Assembly (NCBI GenBank): GCA_029688955.1
Contig: JARUKZ010000024.1
Coordinates: 1-63,411, forward strand
Length of the DNA: 63,411 nucleotides
Origin: Chitinispirillales bacterium ANBcel5
GTDB lineage: Bacteria; Fibrobacterota; Chitinivibrionia; Chitinivibrionales; Chitinispirillaceae
Direction: 5' to 3'
Part shown: positions 63,102 through 63,411 of the stretch, one piece after another
Position numbering within the stretch: the first letter of the stretch is position 1
Layout of the letters: each line of letters begins with the position of its first letter
Notes under the pieces: model-generated
What the model was told of the DNA's origin: nothing
Database searches by the model: none
Seen by the model: only the letters and a program-made list of their open reading frames with translations
Program-made: the position numbers and the translations under genes

Positions 63102-63411
63102 CTACCGCACCAACACTCTCTCAACCGCGCTCATCACTCCACCTTTATGCTCTACCCGTATCTCTGCCACATAAAAGCCGCTTCCACCACTGAATCGCAC
63201 AGTATGGTCTCCGGCGCCCCGGGGTTTGTTAAGCACTTGCTCAACGCGTTTCCCACGGAGATCATACAGGTCTATGGTTACTCTACCGGGCTTTGAGAGG
63301 CTATAGCGTAGCTCAACACTACCGGGTTTGCCCGACACGGCATTTAAGGAGAGCTGAGACGGTGCGACCCGCTGAGGTGTACGGGTGGCCGATACCGGTT
63401 GGGGATAGCCA
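63102..63411 (-). CDS. Partial secreted protein, C-terminal type-IX-like sorting tail
   Basis: The frame is open to the right edge of the window, so this is the C-terminal end of a larger gene. Visible: LRYSLSKPGRVTIDLYDLRG, then a beta-sandwich tail GAGDHTVRFSGGSGFYVAEI and ERVLVR. It resembles the tail of the beta-helix protein at 28809-31658. The upstream part (before the first residues visible, GYPQPVSATRTPQ) is outside the window. A GTG at 63338 is not the true start. Confidence 0.7.
   Translation of the reverse strand, partial: GYPQPVSATRTPQRVAPSQLSLNAVSGKPGSVELRYSLSKPGRVTIDLYDLRGKRVEQVLNKPRGAGDHTVRFSGGSGFYVAEIRVEHKGGVMSAVERVLVR

Noticed and set aside
1..63411. tRNA, rRNA, CRISPR array, intact transposase or defence system
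   Set aside because: None recognised by eye on either strand; a tool-based scan was not possible.

Overview
The window reads as one chromosomal stretch of a Gram-negative bacterium of moderate-to-low GC. The best lineage match is the Fibrobacterota (Chitinispirillum/Chitinivibrio-like or a relative). Three things point there: a TIGR02147-type regulator, a family described mainly from Fibrobacter; secreted proteins ending in type-IX-like C-terminal tails (28809-31658 and the partial gene at 63102-63411); and an outer-membrane toolkit (Lpt and Mla permeases, CpoB-like lipoprotein, heptosyltransferase) beside anaerobe-type superoxide reductase. The lineage is inferred from families, not from any search.

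Layout. 1-6 kb: hybrid histidine kinase, two poorly characterised genes, and a UbiB-like kinase with a phasin-like partner. 6-16 kb: a flippase-like membrane protein, TreY, a CpoB-like lipoprotein, then a fused LptF-LptG permease heading an operon with a receiver protein and a GAF-GAF-GGDEF cyclase. 16-23.5 kb: a tightly packed minus-strand operon yicC-rpoZ-coaBC-udg-dnaB-mlaE-mlaF-radA (no gmk, no mlaD). 24-27.5 kb: YbeY, a CorC/CNNM protein and a three-gene membrane cassette resembling yqjD-yqjE. 27.7-33.5 kb: TIGR02147 regulator, lipoprotein, secreted beta-helix protein and a second, paralogous lipoprotein. 33.6-39.8 kb: glycan and envelope genes (GT4, GT2, GT9, radical SAM/B12) with thioredoxin and a flavin reductase. 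39.9-50.5 kb: Ser/Thr kinase, M23 peptidase, family-B DNA polymerase, a putative outer-membrane barrel, Dus, AlgH, Mut7-C RNase, YkgJ-like protein, and the superoxide reductase/peroxiredoxin pair. 51-63.4 kb: TypA, three triple-BON proteins, a small K+ channel, an NTF2-like protein, a membrane metalloprotease, a surface-repeat protein, a SpoU methyltransferase, an isolated HisF-like protein, a CBS protein, and a tandem pair of general-stress SDR dehydrogenases.

Functionally the window mixes core genome maintenance (dnaB, radA, udg, polB, rpoZ), outer-membrane lipid transport, and stress tolerance (osmotic-type BON/CBS/SDR/K+ channel genes and oxidative-type SOR/Prx genes). No tRNA, rRNA, CRISPR array, phage or intact insertion sequence was recognised by eye. 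The most unusual items are the LptF-LptG fusion, the regulator/lipoprotein/beta-helix/lipoprotein locus, the three signal-less triple-BON proteins, the HisF-like protein with altered gate residues, and a GC-rich palindromic non-coding block at about 58.2-58.55 kb.
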